Both the position numbers and the translations under genes were made by a program. Of a stretch of DNA of 64,000 nt, positions 53,901 to 61,531 are shown piece after piece; within the stretch, counting starts at the first letter, position 1; each line of letters opens with the position of its first letter. Source of the stretch: Butyricicoccus_A sp963588905. GTDB lineage: Bacteria; Bacillota; Clostridia; Oscillospirales; Butyricicoccaceae. The notes under the pieces are model-generated. The model searched no databases, was not told the DNA's origin, and worked only from the letters and a program-made list of their open reading frames with translations. The DNA lies in NCBI GenBank assembly GCA_963588905.1, contig CAVAJF010000031.1, positions 1 through 64,000 of the forward strand. Direction: 5' to 3'.

Positions 53901-54687
53901 GGCTGCGGGAAGAATCCACCGTTGGCGGCTCGCCCGGACGCAGCTTCTTGTAGATCTCAATCAGCGCTTCCTCAACGGTCTTGGACGGATCCTTGTCGAG
54001 GGTAGCGAGAATGCGCTCGTCCTCACCGAACATCTCAATGATCTCTGCATCGGTCTCTACGCCGATAGCGCGGATGAAAGAGGTAATCGGGATTTTTCTA
54101 TTCTTATCAATGCGGACATAGAATACATCGTTGCTGTCGGTCTCGTACTCCAGCCAAGCGCCGCGGTACGGGATAACCGTTGCGGACAGCAGCGGCTTGT
54201 CGGTCTTGTCCAGCGTCATGCCGTAGTATACGCCCGGGGAACGGACGATCTGGGATACGATAACGCGCTCTGCGCCGTTGATAATGAAGGTGCCGGAATC
54301 TGTCATCTTCGGGAAGTCGCCCATGAACAGCTCCTGCTCCTTGATTTCGCCCGTCTCGCGGTAACGCAGACGCATACGGACGCGCAGCGGGCAGGCATAC
54401 GTTGCATCGCGTGCCTTGCACTCCTCTACGCTGTATTTCGGCTCGTCATCGAGCTTATAGTCGATGAACGACAGTTCCAGATTGCCTGTATAGTCGGTGA
54501 TGCAAGCGACGTCCTCAAAGACCTCGCGCAGACCATCGGTCAGGAACCATTCGTAGGATTTTTTCTGAACCTCGATCAGGTTCGGCATTTCCAGAACTTC
54601 CGGAATTCTGGCAAAGCTCTTTCTGGTGGTGCGTCCATATTGCACATCATGAACGTGTACGCCATTGATCGTTGCTTCATTTGCCAT
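50923..54687 (-). CDS. rpoB: RNA polymerase beta subunit
   Basis: A 1254-aa catalytic subunit. The rifampicin-binding region (SQFMDQNNPLSELTHKRR and LGPGGLSRDRA) carries residues usual in sensitive enzymes. KMAGRHGNKGVVSRILPQEDM near the active site and the C-terminal GGQRFGEMEVWALEAYGA are conserved. A long acidic tail (EDGDHPLMEDDAAYTDTSAE onward) extends past the family core, as in many Clostridia. It is not preceded by rplJ-rplL; it has its own promoter. Confidence 0.99.
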   Translation of the reverse strand: MANEATINGVHVHDVQYGRTTRKSFARIPEVLEMPNLIEVQKKSYEWFLTDGLREVFEDVACITDYTGNLELSFIDYKLDDEPKYSVEECKARDATYACPLRVRMRLRYRETGEIKEQELFMGDFPKMTDSGTFIINGAERVIVSQIVRSPGVYYGMTLDKTDKPLLSATVIPYRGAWLEYETDSNDVFYVRIDKNRKIPITSFIRAIGVETDAEIIEMFGEDERILATLDKDPSKTVEEALIEIYKKLRPGEPPTVDSSRSLLNALFFDTRRYDISAVGRYKYNKKLNIARRLAGHKLCETVTDPMTGEVIAEEGTICSRELANEIARRGVHGTIIEANDGTKVKVFGNGMVDMKDFVSFDPQEKCGIKEKVRFVVLKDLLENAKTEGKSEDELIDDIKAAKDDLVPKHIIVDDMLASICYLLGLGHDIGNTDDIDHLGNRRLRCVGELLQNQFRIGFSRMERVIRERMTIQDLDIVTPQSLINIRPVTAAIKEFFGSSPLSQFMDQNNPLSELTHKRRMSALGPGGLSRDRASFEVRDVHYSHYGRMCPIETPEGPNIGLISYLATYARINDFGFVEAPYRFIDKETGRVTDKIQYMTADVEDEYTVCQAYEPLDENGCLANPRITCRCREEIVEVDRQDVDLMDVSPRMMVSVATAMIPFLDHDDANRALMGANMQRQAVPLLKTEAPAVGTGMEYKACVDSGIVPLAEGDGTVTRVTAREVTVNYDTMGEKTYRLTKFLRSNQSTCINQRPIVNLGERVKKGDVLADGPATCNGEVALGKNALIGFMTWEGYNYEDAVLLNERLVRDDVYTSIHIEEYESESRDTKLGPEEITRDIPNVGDDALRDLDERGIIRIGAEVHSGDILVGKVTPKGETELTAEERLLRAIFGEKAREVRDTSLRAPHGEAGIVVDVKVFTREGGDDMSPGVNMTVRVYIAQKRKISVGDKMAGRHGNKGVVSRILPQEDMPFLEDGTPLDIVLNPLGVPSRMNIGQVLEVHLGYAAMSMGWKIATPVFDGASEQDIADALKAAGKNPNGKSVLYDGRTGEKFDNEVTVGYMYYLKLHHLVDDKIHARSTGPYSLVTQQPLGGKAQFGGQRFGEMEVWALEAYGAAYTLQEILTVKSDDIVGRVKTYEAIVKGHNIPAAGIPESFKVLIKELQSLCLDIRVLDEQGEEIILTDDDDETTNFSQVERENRSHATAEEFEAAGYGVSDAEDGDHPLMEDDAAYTDTSAEADDLFGSDDGFDSDTEE

Positions 54688-54801
54688 ATTGTACCCATCA
54701 CTCCGTTTCTCAAGTATTCGATACGCCCGGCTGCGTAGTGATTATTGCTTCTTCGTTTCTTGCATCTTCGGTGAAAAAATGCTAGAATGTTTGTAGTGAA
54801 T

Positions 54802-54825
54802 GTTTCCACCGTTCTATGTGGAAAC
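54802..54825 (-). promoter_or_regulatory. Hairpin at the 5' end of the rpoB mRNA
   Basis: GTTTCCAC and GTGGAAAC form an 8-bp stem with an 8-base loop, starting essentially at the predicted transcription start. It may protect the message or take part in control of rpoBC. Confidence 0.5.
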
Positions 54826-54831
54826 TAATTT

Positions 54832-54860
54832 ATAATACCACAAAACACCCATTTTGTCAA
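54832..54860 (-). promoter_or_regulatory. Promoter of rpoB-rpoC
   Basis: TTGACA (54860-54855), 17-base spacer, TATTAT (54837-54832). The leader is about 138 bases. The stretch 54861-54960 shows nothing else recognisable. Confidence 0.85.
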
Positions 54861-54960
54861 GATTCGGATAGGTGTGGCATCCCGTCGCTTCCGCCAGTTT
54901 TCGGCGAAATGCGGCGTTTTCTTTTATCCACATTGTCAGATGTGTACCAAAATCAGAAAA

Positions 54961-54998
54961 AATTTTGCCCCGCCTTTGCTTCGCGCAGAGAGCGGGGC
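54961..54998 (-). terminator. Terminator of the histidine phosphatase gene
   Basis: GCCCCGC/GCGGGGC arms (54967-54973/54992-54998) with an 18-base loop, followed on the minus strand by AAAATTTTTT. Confidence 0.78.
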
Positions 54999-55076
54999 GT
55001 TCTTGTTTGTGACGGAGCCTTGCAAAAATTTATACCCAAAAGAAAGCGATTCGGTCATCAGACGTCCGTGCCCGAT

Positions 55077-55730
55077 TTATTTTGTCTCGGCTTCCTTCCA
55101 AAACGGGGAGTGAAATTGCAGCTCTTCCGGCAAATGACTCTGGTCGTTCCAGCACACAATTTGATACCCGCCATCGGTATCAAATTGTACGCAGCTGACC
55201 GAAGCGTTCGCCAAAATGCGCGGCGGGAGCTGCTCAAACGGAATGCCCAAGCTGCCAATGCTGCACAGCAGCGCAAAGCCGTGCGACACAATCGCAATGG
55301 TTTTTCCCTGTTCTTTCCTAACAATTTCTTTAATCGCACCCATCACGCGATCATGCACCTGCGCCGCGCTCTCGCCGTTCGGCGGACTAAATTGCGCCGG
55401 CTGTTCCCGAAAGGTGCGCATGACCTCGGGATATTCGCGGATATTCTCCTCGTTTGTTCTGCCCTCCAGCGCACCGCCGTCTATCTCGCGCAGCCCGTCA
55501 CAGCACATCGGCTCCAGCGGCAGCTGGGCGCACACGCCCTGCGCGGTCTGATAGGCGCGCTGAAGCGGGCTGGTGTACACGGCATCCAGCGGAATATGGG
55601 CAAATCGTTCGCCCAAGCACGCCGCCTGTCTGCGTCCCTTTTCTCCCAGCGGGATGTCTGACCGTCCCTGAAATCGCCCAGCGATATTATTCTCTGTCGT
55701 GCCATGTCGAATAAAATACACAGTCGTCAT
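55077..55730 (-). CDS. Histidine phosphatase-family protein (phosphoglycerate mutase-like)
   Basis: A 217-aa phosphatase. The catalytic RHG motif is in VYFIRHGTTENN near the N-terminus; the second histidine is in IAIVSHGFALL. Relatives dephosphorylate small molecules such as cobalamin precursors or sugar phosphates; the substrate is unknown. The start at 55730 is set by AAGGAGGAGATTGT. It lies downstream of rfbA, behind a terminator. Confidence 0.9.
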   Translation of the reverse strand: MTTVYFIRHGTTENNIAGRFQGRSDIPLGEKGRRQAACLGERFAHIPLDAVYTSPLQRAYQTAQGVCAQLPLEPMCCDGLREIDGGALEGRTNEENIREYPEVMRTFREQPAQFSPPNGESAAQVHDRVMGAIKEIVRKEQGKTIAIVSHGFALLCSIGSLGIPFEQLPPRILANASVSCVQFDTDGGYQIVCWNDQSHLPEELQFHSPFWKEAETK

Positions 55731-55751
55731 ACAATCTCCTCCTTCTTGCAC

Positions 55752-55776
55752 AAAAGGCGGCCTCACGGCCGCCTTT
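55752..55776 (-). terminator. Terminator of rfbA
   Basis: AAAGGCGGCC pairs with GGCCGCCTTT around 4 bases, followed by T on the minus strand. It lies just before the phosphatase start, so some read-through is likely. Confidence 0.82.
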
Positions 55777-55782
55777 GTCCAG

Positions 55783-56670
55783 TTATTTCTGTTCTTTTTT
55801 GATCGGTACCGGCATACACTGCAAATACTGTCCATACAGCGTCTTGCTCAGCTCATCGCCGAGGGCGTGTACCTGCTCGACGGAAATCAAGCCCTGCTCG
55901 CAGGCAATTTCCTCCGGGCACGCAACATACCGTCCGGTACGCACCTGCACCTCGCGGATGCGGTTGCCAGCCTCCAGCAGATTCTCAGCGGTTCCGGCAT
56001 CCAGCCAGACAAAATCGTTGTCCAGCGGCGCCACCTTCAGCTTGCCGCGGCGCAAATATTCCAAATTGACATCGGTAATTTCCAGCTCTCCGCGTGCCGA
56101 CGGCTTGAGATTGCGGGCAATGTCCAGCACCTCGCTGTCGTAAAAATACAGACCCGGAATGATGTAATTGGACTTCGGGAAGCGCGGCTTCTCCTCAATG
56201 CTCAGCGCATTGCCCTTCTCATCAAATTCAACGACGCCAAACGGGCGCGGATCGTCTACATAATAGCCGAATACTAGTGCGCCCTCCTGCAGCTCTCTGC
56301 CCTTCTTGAGAAACAGATAGTCGCGGCTCTCATCATAAAAGATGTTGTCGCCCAGCACCAGGCAAACCGAATCGCCCTGAATAAAGTCCTCTGCAACGAG
56401 GAAGGCATCCGCAATGCCGCGCGGCACCTTCTGTACCGCATACGAAATATGTACGCCCCATGCGCTGCCGTCTCCGAGCAGCTTGGTAAAGGTTTCTTCT
56501 TCTCCTTCCGGAATAATGACCATAATATCCGTGATCCCTGCCTGCAGCAAAACGCTGAGCGGGTAATAAATCAACGGCTTGTCATATACCGGCAGCAGCG
56601 GCTTACAAATCATGCGGGTCATCGGATACAGCCGTGTGCCCTTGCCAGCTGCCAGAATCAATCCTTTCAT
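55783..56670 (-). CDS. rfbA: Glucose-1-phosphate thymidylyltransferase
   Basis: A 295-aa nucleotidyltransferase making dTDP-glucose, the first step to dTDP-L-rhamnose. The signature GLILAAGKGTRLYPMT, KPLLPVYDKPLIYYPLS, GDNIFY and the catalytic-pocket segments EKPRFPKSNYIIPGLYFYD and WLDAGTAENLLEAGNRI are complete. GAAGGAGTTAGTAT precedes the ATG. No rfbB, rfbC or rfbD is beside it, so the rest of the pathway must be elsewhere. Confidence 0.97.
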   Translation of the reverse strand: MKGLILAAGKGTRLYPMTRMICKPLLPVYDKPLIYYPLSVLLQAGITDIMVIIPEGEEETFTKLLGDGSAWGVHISYAVQKVPRGIADAFLVAEDFIQGDSVCLVLGDNIFYDESRDYLFLKKGRELQEGALVFGYYVDDPRPFGVVEFDEKGNALSIEEKPRFPKSNYIIPGLYFYDSEVLDIARNLKPSARGELEITDVNLEYLRRGKLKVAPLDNDFVWLDAGTAENLLEAGNRIREVQVRTGRYVACPEEIACEQGLISVEQVHALGDELSKTLYGQYLQCMPVPIKKEQK

Positions 56671-56818
56671 ATACTAACTCCTTCTAACGCCTATTCTTCC
56701 CAATGGTTTTCTCTGAGATACGCATTTTTCTATGTATATGCGCAAATATCTCCATTTTTATTATGGCACTGGTCTTACCACTTGTCAAGGCGGCACGGAG
56801 CTTTTGGCGTGATATTTC

Positions 56819-57763
56819 CTACATCAGTCCCATACTGCGCAGCAGGAAAATCCAGCCCGTCAACGTGACGGACGAAAGCAAGGTTGTCAGCACAATGATA
56901 CTTGTAGAAAGTTCTCCGTCGTTTCCCATATTCGTCGCCATGACATAGCAGGAAACCGTCGTCGGAGATCCCAGCATAATCAGCACGGCGACAAGCTCCG
57001 CACCCTGAAATCCTAGTGCGATGGCGAGCGGCAAAAACACCGCCGGCAAAATCACCAGCTTGGTCGCGGTCGCCCACAGCGTCGGCTTGATCTTTGCCAG
57101 CGCCTTGGTGCCCTCAAAGCCTGCACCGACAACGAGCAGTGCGAGCGGCGTTGCCGTCGCGCCGACGCTCTCAATCATCTTGAGCGGAATCGTCGGAATA
57201 TCAATGCGCAGCAAAGAAAACGGCAAACCGAGCACGATACCGATAATAATCGGATTTTTCAGCACATTGATGCACGCCTTGCGAATCGCCTCCGCGCCAT
57301 GCTGCCCGCCATCGGCGGAAAAGGTCAAAATGATAACCGAATAAATATTAAACAGCGGCACGGCAGACACAATCATCAGCGGCGCCAAACCCGCATTGCC
57401 ATACATATTCTCGACAAACGCAATGCCCAAAATCGCCGCGCTGCTTCGCACAGACGCCTGTGCAAACGCGCCGACCAAGCGTTTATCCTTGAGAATATGC
57501 GCCGCCAAAAACCAAACGCCCAAAAAGACAACCGTCGTCACACCGGCACAATACAGGACAAACGACAGCTTAAAATCCGTATACAAATTGGTCTGGGCAA
57601 TATCTCGAAACAGCAGCACCGGCAGGGCAACCAAAAAGACATATTTATTGCCCACGCGGCAAAATTCCTCGGTAAACAGTCCGAGCTGTTTGAGAATATA
57701 GCCGAGCACAATGACCAAGAACACCGGCATCGTGGCGTTCAAGCTAAAAATAAAACTATCCAT
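56819..57763 (-). CDS. AEC-family (auxin efflux carrier-like) transporter
   Basis: A 314-aa protein with about ten membrane helices. The start PVFLVIVLGYILKQLGLF and the late GSPTTVSCYVMATNMG match bacterial AEC carriers, some of which move malate or other organic acids. GGGAAGC precedes the ATG, which lies inside the end of the upstream 62-codon gene (8-base overlap), so the two are translationally coupled. Confidence 0.9.
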   Translation of the reverse strand: MDSFIFSLNATMPVFLVIVLGYILKQLGLFTEEFCRVGNKYVFLVALPVLLFRDIAQTNLYTDFKLSFVLYCAGVTTVVFLGVWFLAAHILKDKRLVGAFAQASVRSSAAILGIAFVENMYGNAGLAPLMIVSAVPLFNIYSVIILTFSADGGQHGAEAIRKACINVLKNPIIIGIVLGLPFSLLRIDIPTIPLKMIESVGATATPLALLVVGAGFEGTKALAKIKPTLWATATKLVILPAVFLPLAIALGFQGAELVAVLIMLGSPTTVSCYVMATNMGNDGELSTSIIVLTTLLSSVTLTGWIFLLRSMGLM

Positions 57764-57944
57764 GATATGCTTCCCACTTCTTTTTTAATACGACAAGCAA
57801 GCCTGCCATCGGCAAATAGCGAAACACAGCCGCTTTTAGCAAATGCTTTCCATCGCGACACACATTTCGCACCGCAATCAAGCCAAACAGGCCCAGAATC
57901 GCAGCTCCCAACGCCCTGTATTCGCGCTCCTTCCAGTCTTTCAT
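57756..57944 (-). CDS. 62-aa membrane peptide coupled to the AEC transporter
   Basis: Starts MKDWKEREYRALGAAILGLF with GGAGGTG 8 bases before the ATG. Two short hydrophobic stretches (about 12-25 and 45-55) are separated by basic residues. It overlaps the transporter start by 8 bases and lies right behind a good promoter, so expression is likely. No family is recognised; it could be a small accessory or leader peptide of the transporter. Confidence 0.68.
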   Translation of the reverse strand: MKDWKEREYRALGAAILGLFGLIAVRNVCRDGKHLLKAAVFRYLPMAGLLVVLKKKWEAYHG

Positions 57945-57984
57945 CGTAATACACCTCCGAAACCGACAATTTTTGTTCCCGTCC

Positions 57985-58014
57985 AGTATAGCATATTTCC
58001 GCCAGCCCGTACAA
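57985..58014 (-). promoter_or_regulatory. Promoter of the 62-aa peptide/AEC operon
   Basis: TTGTAC (58014-58009), 18-base spacer, extended -10 TGC-TATACT (TATACT at 57990-57985). Confidence 0.65.
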
Positions 58015-58110
58015 CTCTGCTTGATACGCGCCACATTTTCAACAGATTTCTAGCAAGTGATTAAAAAATTACTGTATCCGCCCGCATCAGCTATTTGCAC
58101 AAAAAAGTTG

Positions 58111-58285
58111 TTGTTATTTTGGCTGTTTTACCACTATAAATCAAGAGCAAGTTGTGATATATTTACAATTGTACTTTTTAGCAGGAGTACTGCATGACCC
58201 GCCTTATACAGAAGGCGGGAGTGAAATGCCATACAGAGAAGAGAGAGAAACGAGACGGTTGGGTGAACCGTCTCGTTTCGTTTTT
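58111..58285 (+). ncRNA. Candidate small RNA with strong intrinsic terminator
   Basis: A possible promoter, TTGTTA (58111-58116), 18-base spacer, TATAAA (58135-58140), would start an RNA near 58147. It contains CCCGCCTT/AAGGCGGG (58198-58205/58212-58219) and ends in a 14-bp perfect stem (58247-58260/58266-58279) followed by GTTTTT. No plus-strand gene lies upstream for this terminator to serve and none directly follows. A short reading frame with GGAG before ATG at 58194 also exists, but it runs through the terminator into the antisense of the next gene. Confidence 0.4.
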
Positions 58286-58297
58286 ATCAGGATATTT

Positions 58298-58334
58298 CAA
58301 AAGAGGTTTTGCCAAATGGCAAAACCTCTTTTTT
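58298..58334 (-). terminator. Terminator of the three-gene envelope cluster
   Basis: AAGAGGTTTTGCC pairs with GGCAAAACCTCTT around AAAT; T-runs lie on both strands, so it acts in both directions. Confidence 0.9.
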
Positions 58335-59852
58335 TCACGCGTCTTGCGACTCTTTCGTATCCTCTGTTTGATTCTTGTGGTCTGTGTAAGTTCGCAGCAG
58401 ATGCAGCGTCAAGATAATAAATGTCGCACCGATGACGGCGTCCGTCATCGCTTCAAACAGCTGTCCGCCCTGCACAAAGAAAGCAATCGCATCGTACAGG
58501 CGGCGCACAGCGAGCACGGCAAATCCAAATGCCGCCAAGCGATACCGCTCTGCCAGATACATACAGAAGCACAGCGCCAGCAGCACTTCTACATGCTGTA
58601 CGCCGAGTGCCGCAAACACGATAGAAGCCGCAACCACCACGACAGCAAATACTGCGGTCAGTGCCTTCTGTTTTCTCTGTTCTCTCTGCTCTGGCGTCAG
58701 TTCCGGCTTTTCTTTCTTCGCCTTTTTGCGTTCTTCTGCCTGTTTGATGGCATTGGTGTCTTCATCGCACGCATCCAGCAGCTCTTCCAACGAGAATTTT
58801 TCCGCAGGCTGTACCGGTCTGTCCTCTGCCAAAACAGGAGATGCCTCCGGCTCGTCTGGCGATTCGCTGTGTTCCGGCTGTTCTTCTTCCGCTTCTTCTT
58901 TATTTAAAATCAAATCAAAGATAGATTTCTTTTCGTCCTGCTTGACAGGCTGAACAGGCTCTGGCTCCGACTGCGGCAGCACCACCGTGCTGCTGTCCAC
59001 CTGTTCCGGCTCGTCCGGTTCCTGCTGCGAAACCTCTGCTTGTTCTTCTTGTTCGGTTTCTTCTTTCGGTTCTTCTTGATGCTCCGGAAAGACAAATGGC
59101 GGAGCAGCCGGTGCAGACAAATCAATATGCTGCGCCACGGTATCCGAAATCGTATCAATCGTGTCTGGTTCCTCCGGCTCCTGTTGGATAGGCAAATGCG
59201 GATCGGTATCCTGCATGGCTTCCTCTGTCTGTCTCAGCTTTTCCGCAGCACGGCGCGGCAGAACAATCTGTACAGCCAGTCCGGCAATGGTCAGAATGAC
59301 ACCAAGCAGCAGCTGTACCGGTACGGATGCAATGCCCAGCAGTTGGGACACAACGATACCCGCCAACATACCGGACAAGCCGGTGGCAATCACATATGCC
59401 GGTGCATAAAACAGCACGCCGGTCACACCAAACAGCACAAAGCAGACGAGCAGCACAAGGACAAAACCGCCCTTGAACATCTCGCCGGCAAATGCGCCCG
59501 GCACATAGCCGACCAATGCGCCAATCGTGCCGCACGCCAAGAAAATGCCTAAGCGAGTCTCACGATATGCCACCACACCGAGCACGATGCCCAGCACCAG
59601 CATAGCCGCCGAAGACAATGCCAATCCGCTGTTGGTGACACCCAGAGAACCGAGCACACCGGTCAGACCCACGCCCAAGCACACCCCAGCGAGCGCGCCA
59701 TACAGCGCACTGGCCCAGTGCAGCAGGCGGTATCCTGCAAAGCACAAAACAACCAGTACCAGCAGCAGTACCAGCTTCGCCAGCACGCCTTCATATAGGG
59801 AAGTGGCTGTTTGCAGTGCAATTCCAAAGGCACTGTTTATGCTAACATTCAT
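58335..59852 (-). CDS. Membrane protein with long acidic cytosolic-type linker, unknown function
   Basis: A 505-aa protein of three parts: residues about 25-205 with six or seven hydrophobic helices rich in Gly/Ala/Val (resembling TMEM198/DUF4203-like domains); residues about 205-400, a highly charged Glu/Pro/Gln-rich linker with many PEEPxT and EEQ repeats and a basic KKAKKEKPELTPEQREQRKQ end; then a second set of three or four helices. AGAGG precedes the ATG. It is the third gene after a zinc-ribbon/YARHG protein and an amidase, 16 bases after the latter. I recognise no catalytic motif. Confidence 0.75.
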   Translation of the reverse strand: MNVSINSAFGIALQTATSLYEGVLAKLVLLLVLVVLCFAGYRLLHWASALYGALAGVCLGVGLTGVLGSLGVTNSGLALSSAAMLVLGIVLGVVAYRETRLGIFLACGTIGALVGYVPGAFAGEMFKGGFVLVLLVCFVLFGVTGVLFYAPAYVIATGLSGMLAGIVVSQLLGIASVPVQLLLGVILTIAGLAVQIVLPRRAAEKLRQTEEAMQDTDPHLPIQQEPEEPDTIDTISDTVAQHIDLSAPAAPPFVFPEHQEEPKEETEQEEQAEVSQQEPDEPEQVDSSTVVLPQSEPEPVQPVKQDEKKSIFDLILNKEEAEEEQPEHSESPDEPEASPVLAEDRPVQPAEKFSLEELLDACDEDTNAIKQAEERKKAKKEKPELTPEQREQRKQKALTAVFAVVVVAASIVFAALGVQHVEVLLALCFCMYLAERYRLAAFGFAVLAVRRLYDAIAFFVQGGQLFEAMTDAVIGATFIILTLHLLRTYTDHKNQTEDTKESQDA

Positions 59853-59868
59853 AGTACATCAAACCTCT

Positions 59869-60696
59869 TTATTCTCTATTCTGACTCGATTCCATGCTCT
59901 GTTTCCACTGGCACACGCCGTCCGCAATGCCTACGGCAATCTTTTGCCGGTACTCCTGCGCCTGAAGCCGCGCATTCTCCTCCGTGTTGCTCAAAAAGCC
60001 CATTTCCAGCAGAACACACGGCACTTCCGACCAATTAAATCCAGTCAAATCACTGCGCGGGGTCAAGCCGCGATTTTGTGCACCGGTTTCCTGTGTCACG
60101 GCCTGCAAAATGATCTGTGCCGCCTGTGCACTCGGCTGTTCAATAGCCGGTGTGCCCAGCAAACTGCCGGACGGCACCTGCATCGACATACCGGACGGCT
60201 GGCCGCTCTCCGCATCATCTGCGTGAATGCGAATGCACAAGTCCACATGGGCATCATTTGCCATGCGGGCGCGTTCTTGGTTGCTGACCGTCGCTTCATG
60301 GCTTTGCCGCGTCATCACAACCTGTGCGCCGCGCGCTTCCAACTGCGCTCGCGTCAGCTCCGCCACAGCGAGATTCAGCTCTTCCTCCGTCTGTCCTTCG
60401 CCCTCTGCGCCGCTGACATAGGCAGGCTTGGTCTCCTGTGACAGCGGAGAGATGCGCTCTGTCGCGCTGGCACTCGTGATGCCGTGTCCCGGGTCCAGAC
60501 AAATCATTACCCCTGCAAGCGGTTGTGTTTGTTTTTCCTGTACCGCGGCGTCTGTTTGCTGGGTATCCGCAGTCTGTGTCTGCGGCGATGCACTGCCGAC
60601 AGGTGCCGAGCCGGTTTCTCCGCCGCGCGGACTGCCGCAGCCGCTGAGCAGCAATGCTGCTGCCAGCGTGCCCGCCATGAGCTGTCTTATCGCCAT
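59869..60696 (-). CDS. N-acetylmuramoyl-L-alanine amidase (Amidase_3), lipoprotein
   Basis: A 275-aa protein with a lipoprotein signal (AALLLSGCGS, lipobox cysteine about residue 20), a low-complexity Gln/Thr linker and an Amidase_3 catalytic domain: ICLDPGHG (zinc His), NLAVAELT (zinc Glu), CIRIHADD (zinc His) and the catalytic Glu in LLEMGFLSN. It cleaves the MurNAc-L-Ala bond. Its start overlaps the end of the upstream zinc-ribbon gene by 10 bases. Confidence 0.93.
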   Translation of the reverse strand: MAIRQLMAGTLAAALLLSGCGSPRGGETGSAPVGSASPQTQTADTQQTDAAVQEKQTQPLAGVMICLDPGHGITSASATERISPLSQETKPAYVSGAEGEGQTEEELNLAVAELTRAQLEARGAQVVMTRQSHEATVSNQERARMANDAHVDLCIRIHADDAESGQPSGMSMQVPSGSLLGTPAIEQPSAQAAQIILQAVTQETGAQNRGLTPRSDLTGFNWSEVPCVLLEMGFLSNTEENARLQAQEYRQKIAVGIADGVCQWKQSMESSQNRE

Positions 60697-61388
60697 CCCT
60701 TGCTTTCCTCATAGGAAACCAACGTCGCAATGTTGGCACGTTCTACATCGGACAGGCGGGAGTCAATAGTATTTGCCGTGCACGTACTGTCCCGATGATA
60801 CCAGGTTTTGCTGGAAAAATAATTCTGCCAGCGCGTGCTGTGAAAGTCATATCCATGGCGCGCATAAATCTCATTGCGAATCGCCGCCACGGTATCCTGA
60901 TTGAACCCGCTCAGGTCACTGGCGGAAATATATTCGCTGTCCGACGGCCACAAATAGCCGTTGCTGCCCACCTGATTGTAGTAATCATTGGCGTGTTCTG
61001 TATCAGATCCATAATAATAGTAATTATTGGTGACCCCAGAATCCGACGAGGATTCTTCCTGTTTCGTTGTATCTTCTGCGTCGCTGTTTGCCGAGTCTGT
61101 GCTGTGCTTCGGCTGTTCTTCCTGTTGAGTCTGGCTCTGCTGGGACGCTTCCAGCTGTGCCTGTTGATTTCCTCTGGTCACAATCGTCAGGCAGATGATG
61201 CAGACGATGAGAACAGCCGCCACCGCAAGAATCGCGCCAAAAATAATGGAATTGCTGCGGTGTGCCCGACGAATCGGAATGCCTTCCTGCATCTGCGCCT
61301 GTGCTGCCCGCCGAGACACACGACTTCCGCACTGTGGGCAGAAATCCGCATCTTCGGGGATATATGCGCCGCACCGGTTGCAATACAT
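60687..61388 (-). CDS. Zinc-ribbon, single-TM protein with extracellular YARHG domain
   Basis: A 233-aa protein. An N-terminal zinc ribbon (MYCNRCGAYIPEDADFCPQCG) precedes a membrane helix (about 47-72), a Gln/Ser-rich spacer and a C-terminal YARHG domain (IRNEIYARHGYDF ... WYHRD), an extracellular domain often linked to peptidases or amidases. AGGAGGAAGCGCAT precedes the ATG. It is the first gene of the cluster with the amidase and the acidic-linker membrane protein. Confidence 0.9.
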   Translation of the reverse strand: MYCNRCGAYIPEDADFCPQCGSRVSRRAAQAQMQEGIPIRRAHRSNSIIFGAILAVAAVLIVCIICLTIVTRGNQQAQLEASQQSQTQQEEQPKHSTDSANSDAEDTTKQEESSSDSGVTNNYYYYGSDTEHANDYYNQVGSNGYLWPSDSEYISASDLSGFNQDTVAAIRNEIYARHGYDFHSTRWQNYFSSKTWYHRDSTCTANTIDSRLSDVERANIATLVSYEESKGWR

Positions 61389-61481
61389 ATGCGCTTCCTC
61401 CTATATTTTTTATTTCATACAATCGTATCTATTATATCATGCTGTACGGTTTCTGTCACGCGTTTCCTATTTTTCACATAA

Positions 61482-61520
61482 AAACCGGCCGATACCGCAT
61501 ACAAACGGTACCAGCCGGTT
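61482..61520 (-). terminator. Terminator of the ATP synthase operon
   Basis: The minus strand pairs AACCGGC.GGTACCG with CGGTATCGGCCGGTT (some wobble), followed by TTTTT. Confidence 0.87.
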
Positions 61521-61531
61521 ATTTCGTGACA

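Noticed and set aside
58194..58907. A reading frame starting with ATG and GGAG at 58194 on the plus strand
   Set aside because: It runs through a strong intrinsic terminator and then antisense through the acidic-linker membrane protein gene; the translation beyond the first 40 codons is a mirror of that gene.
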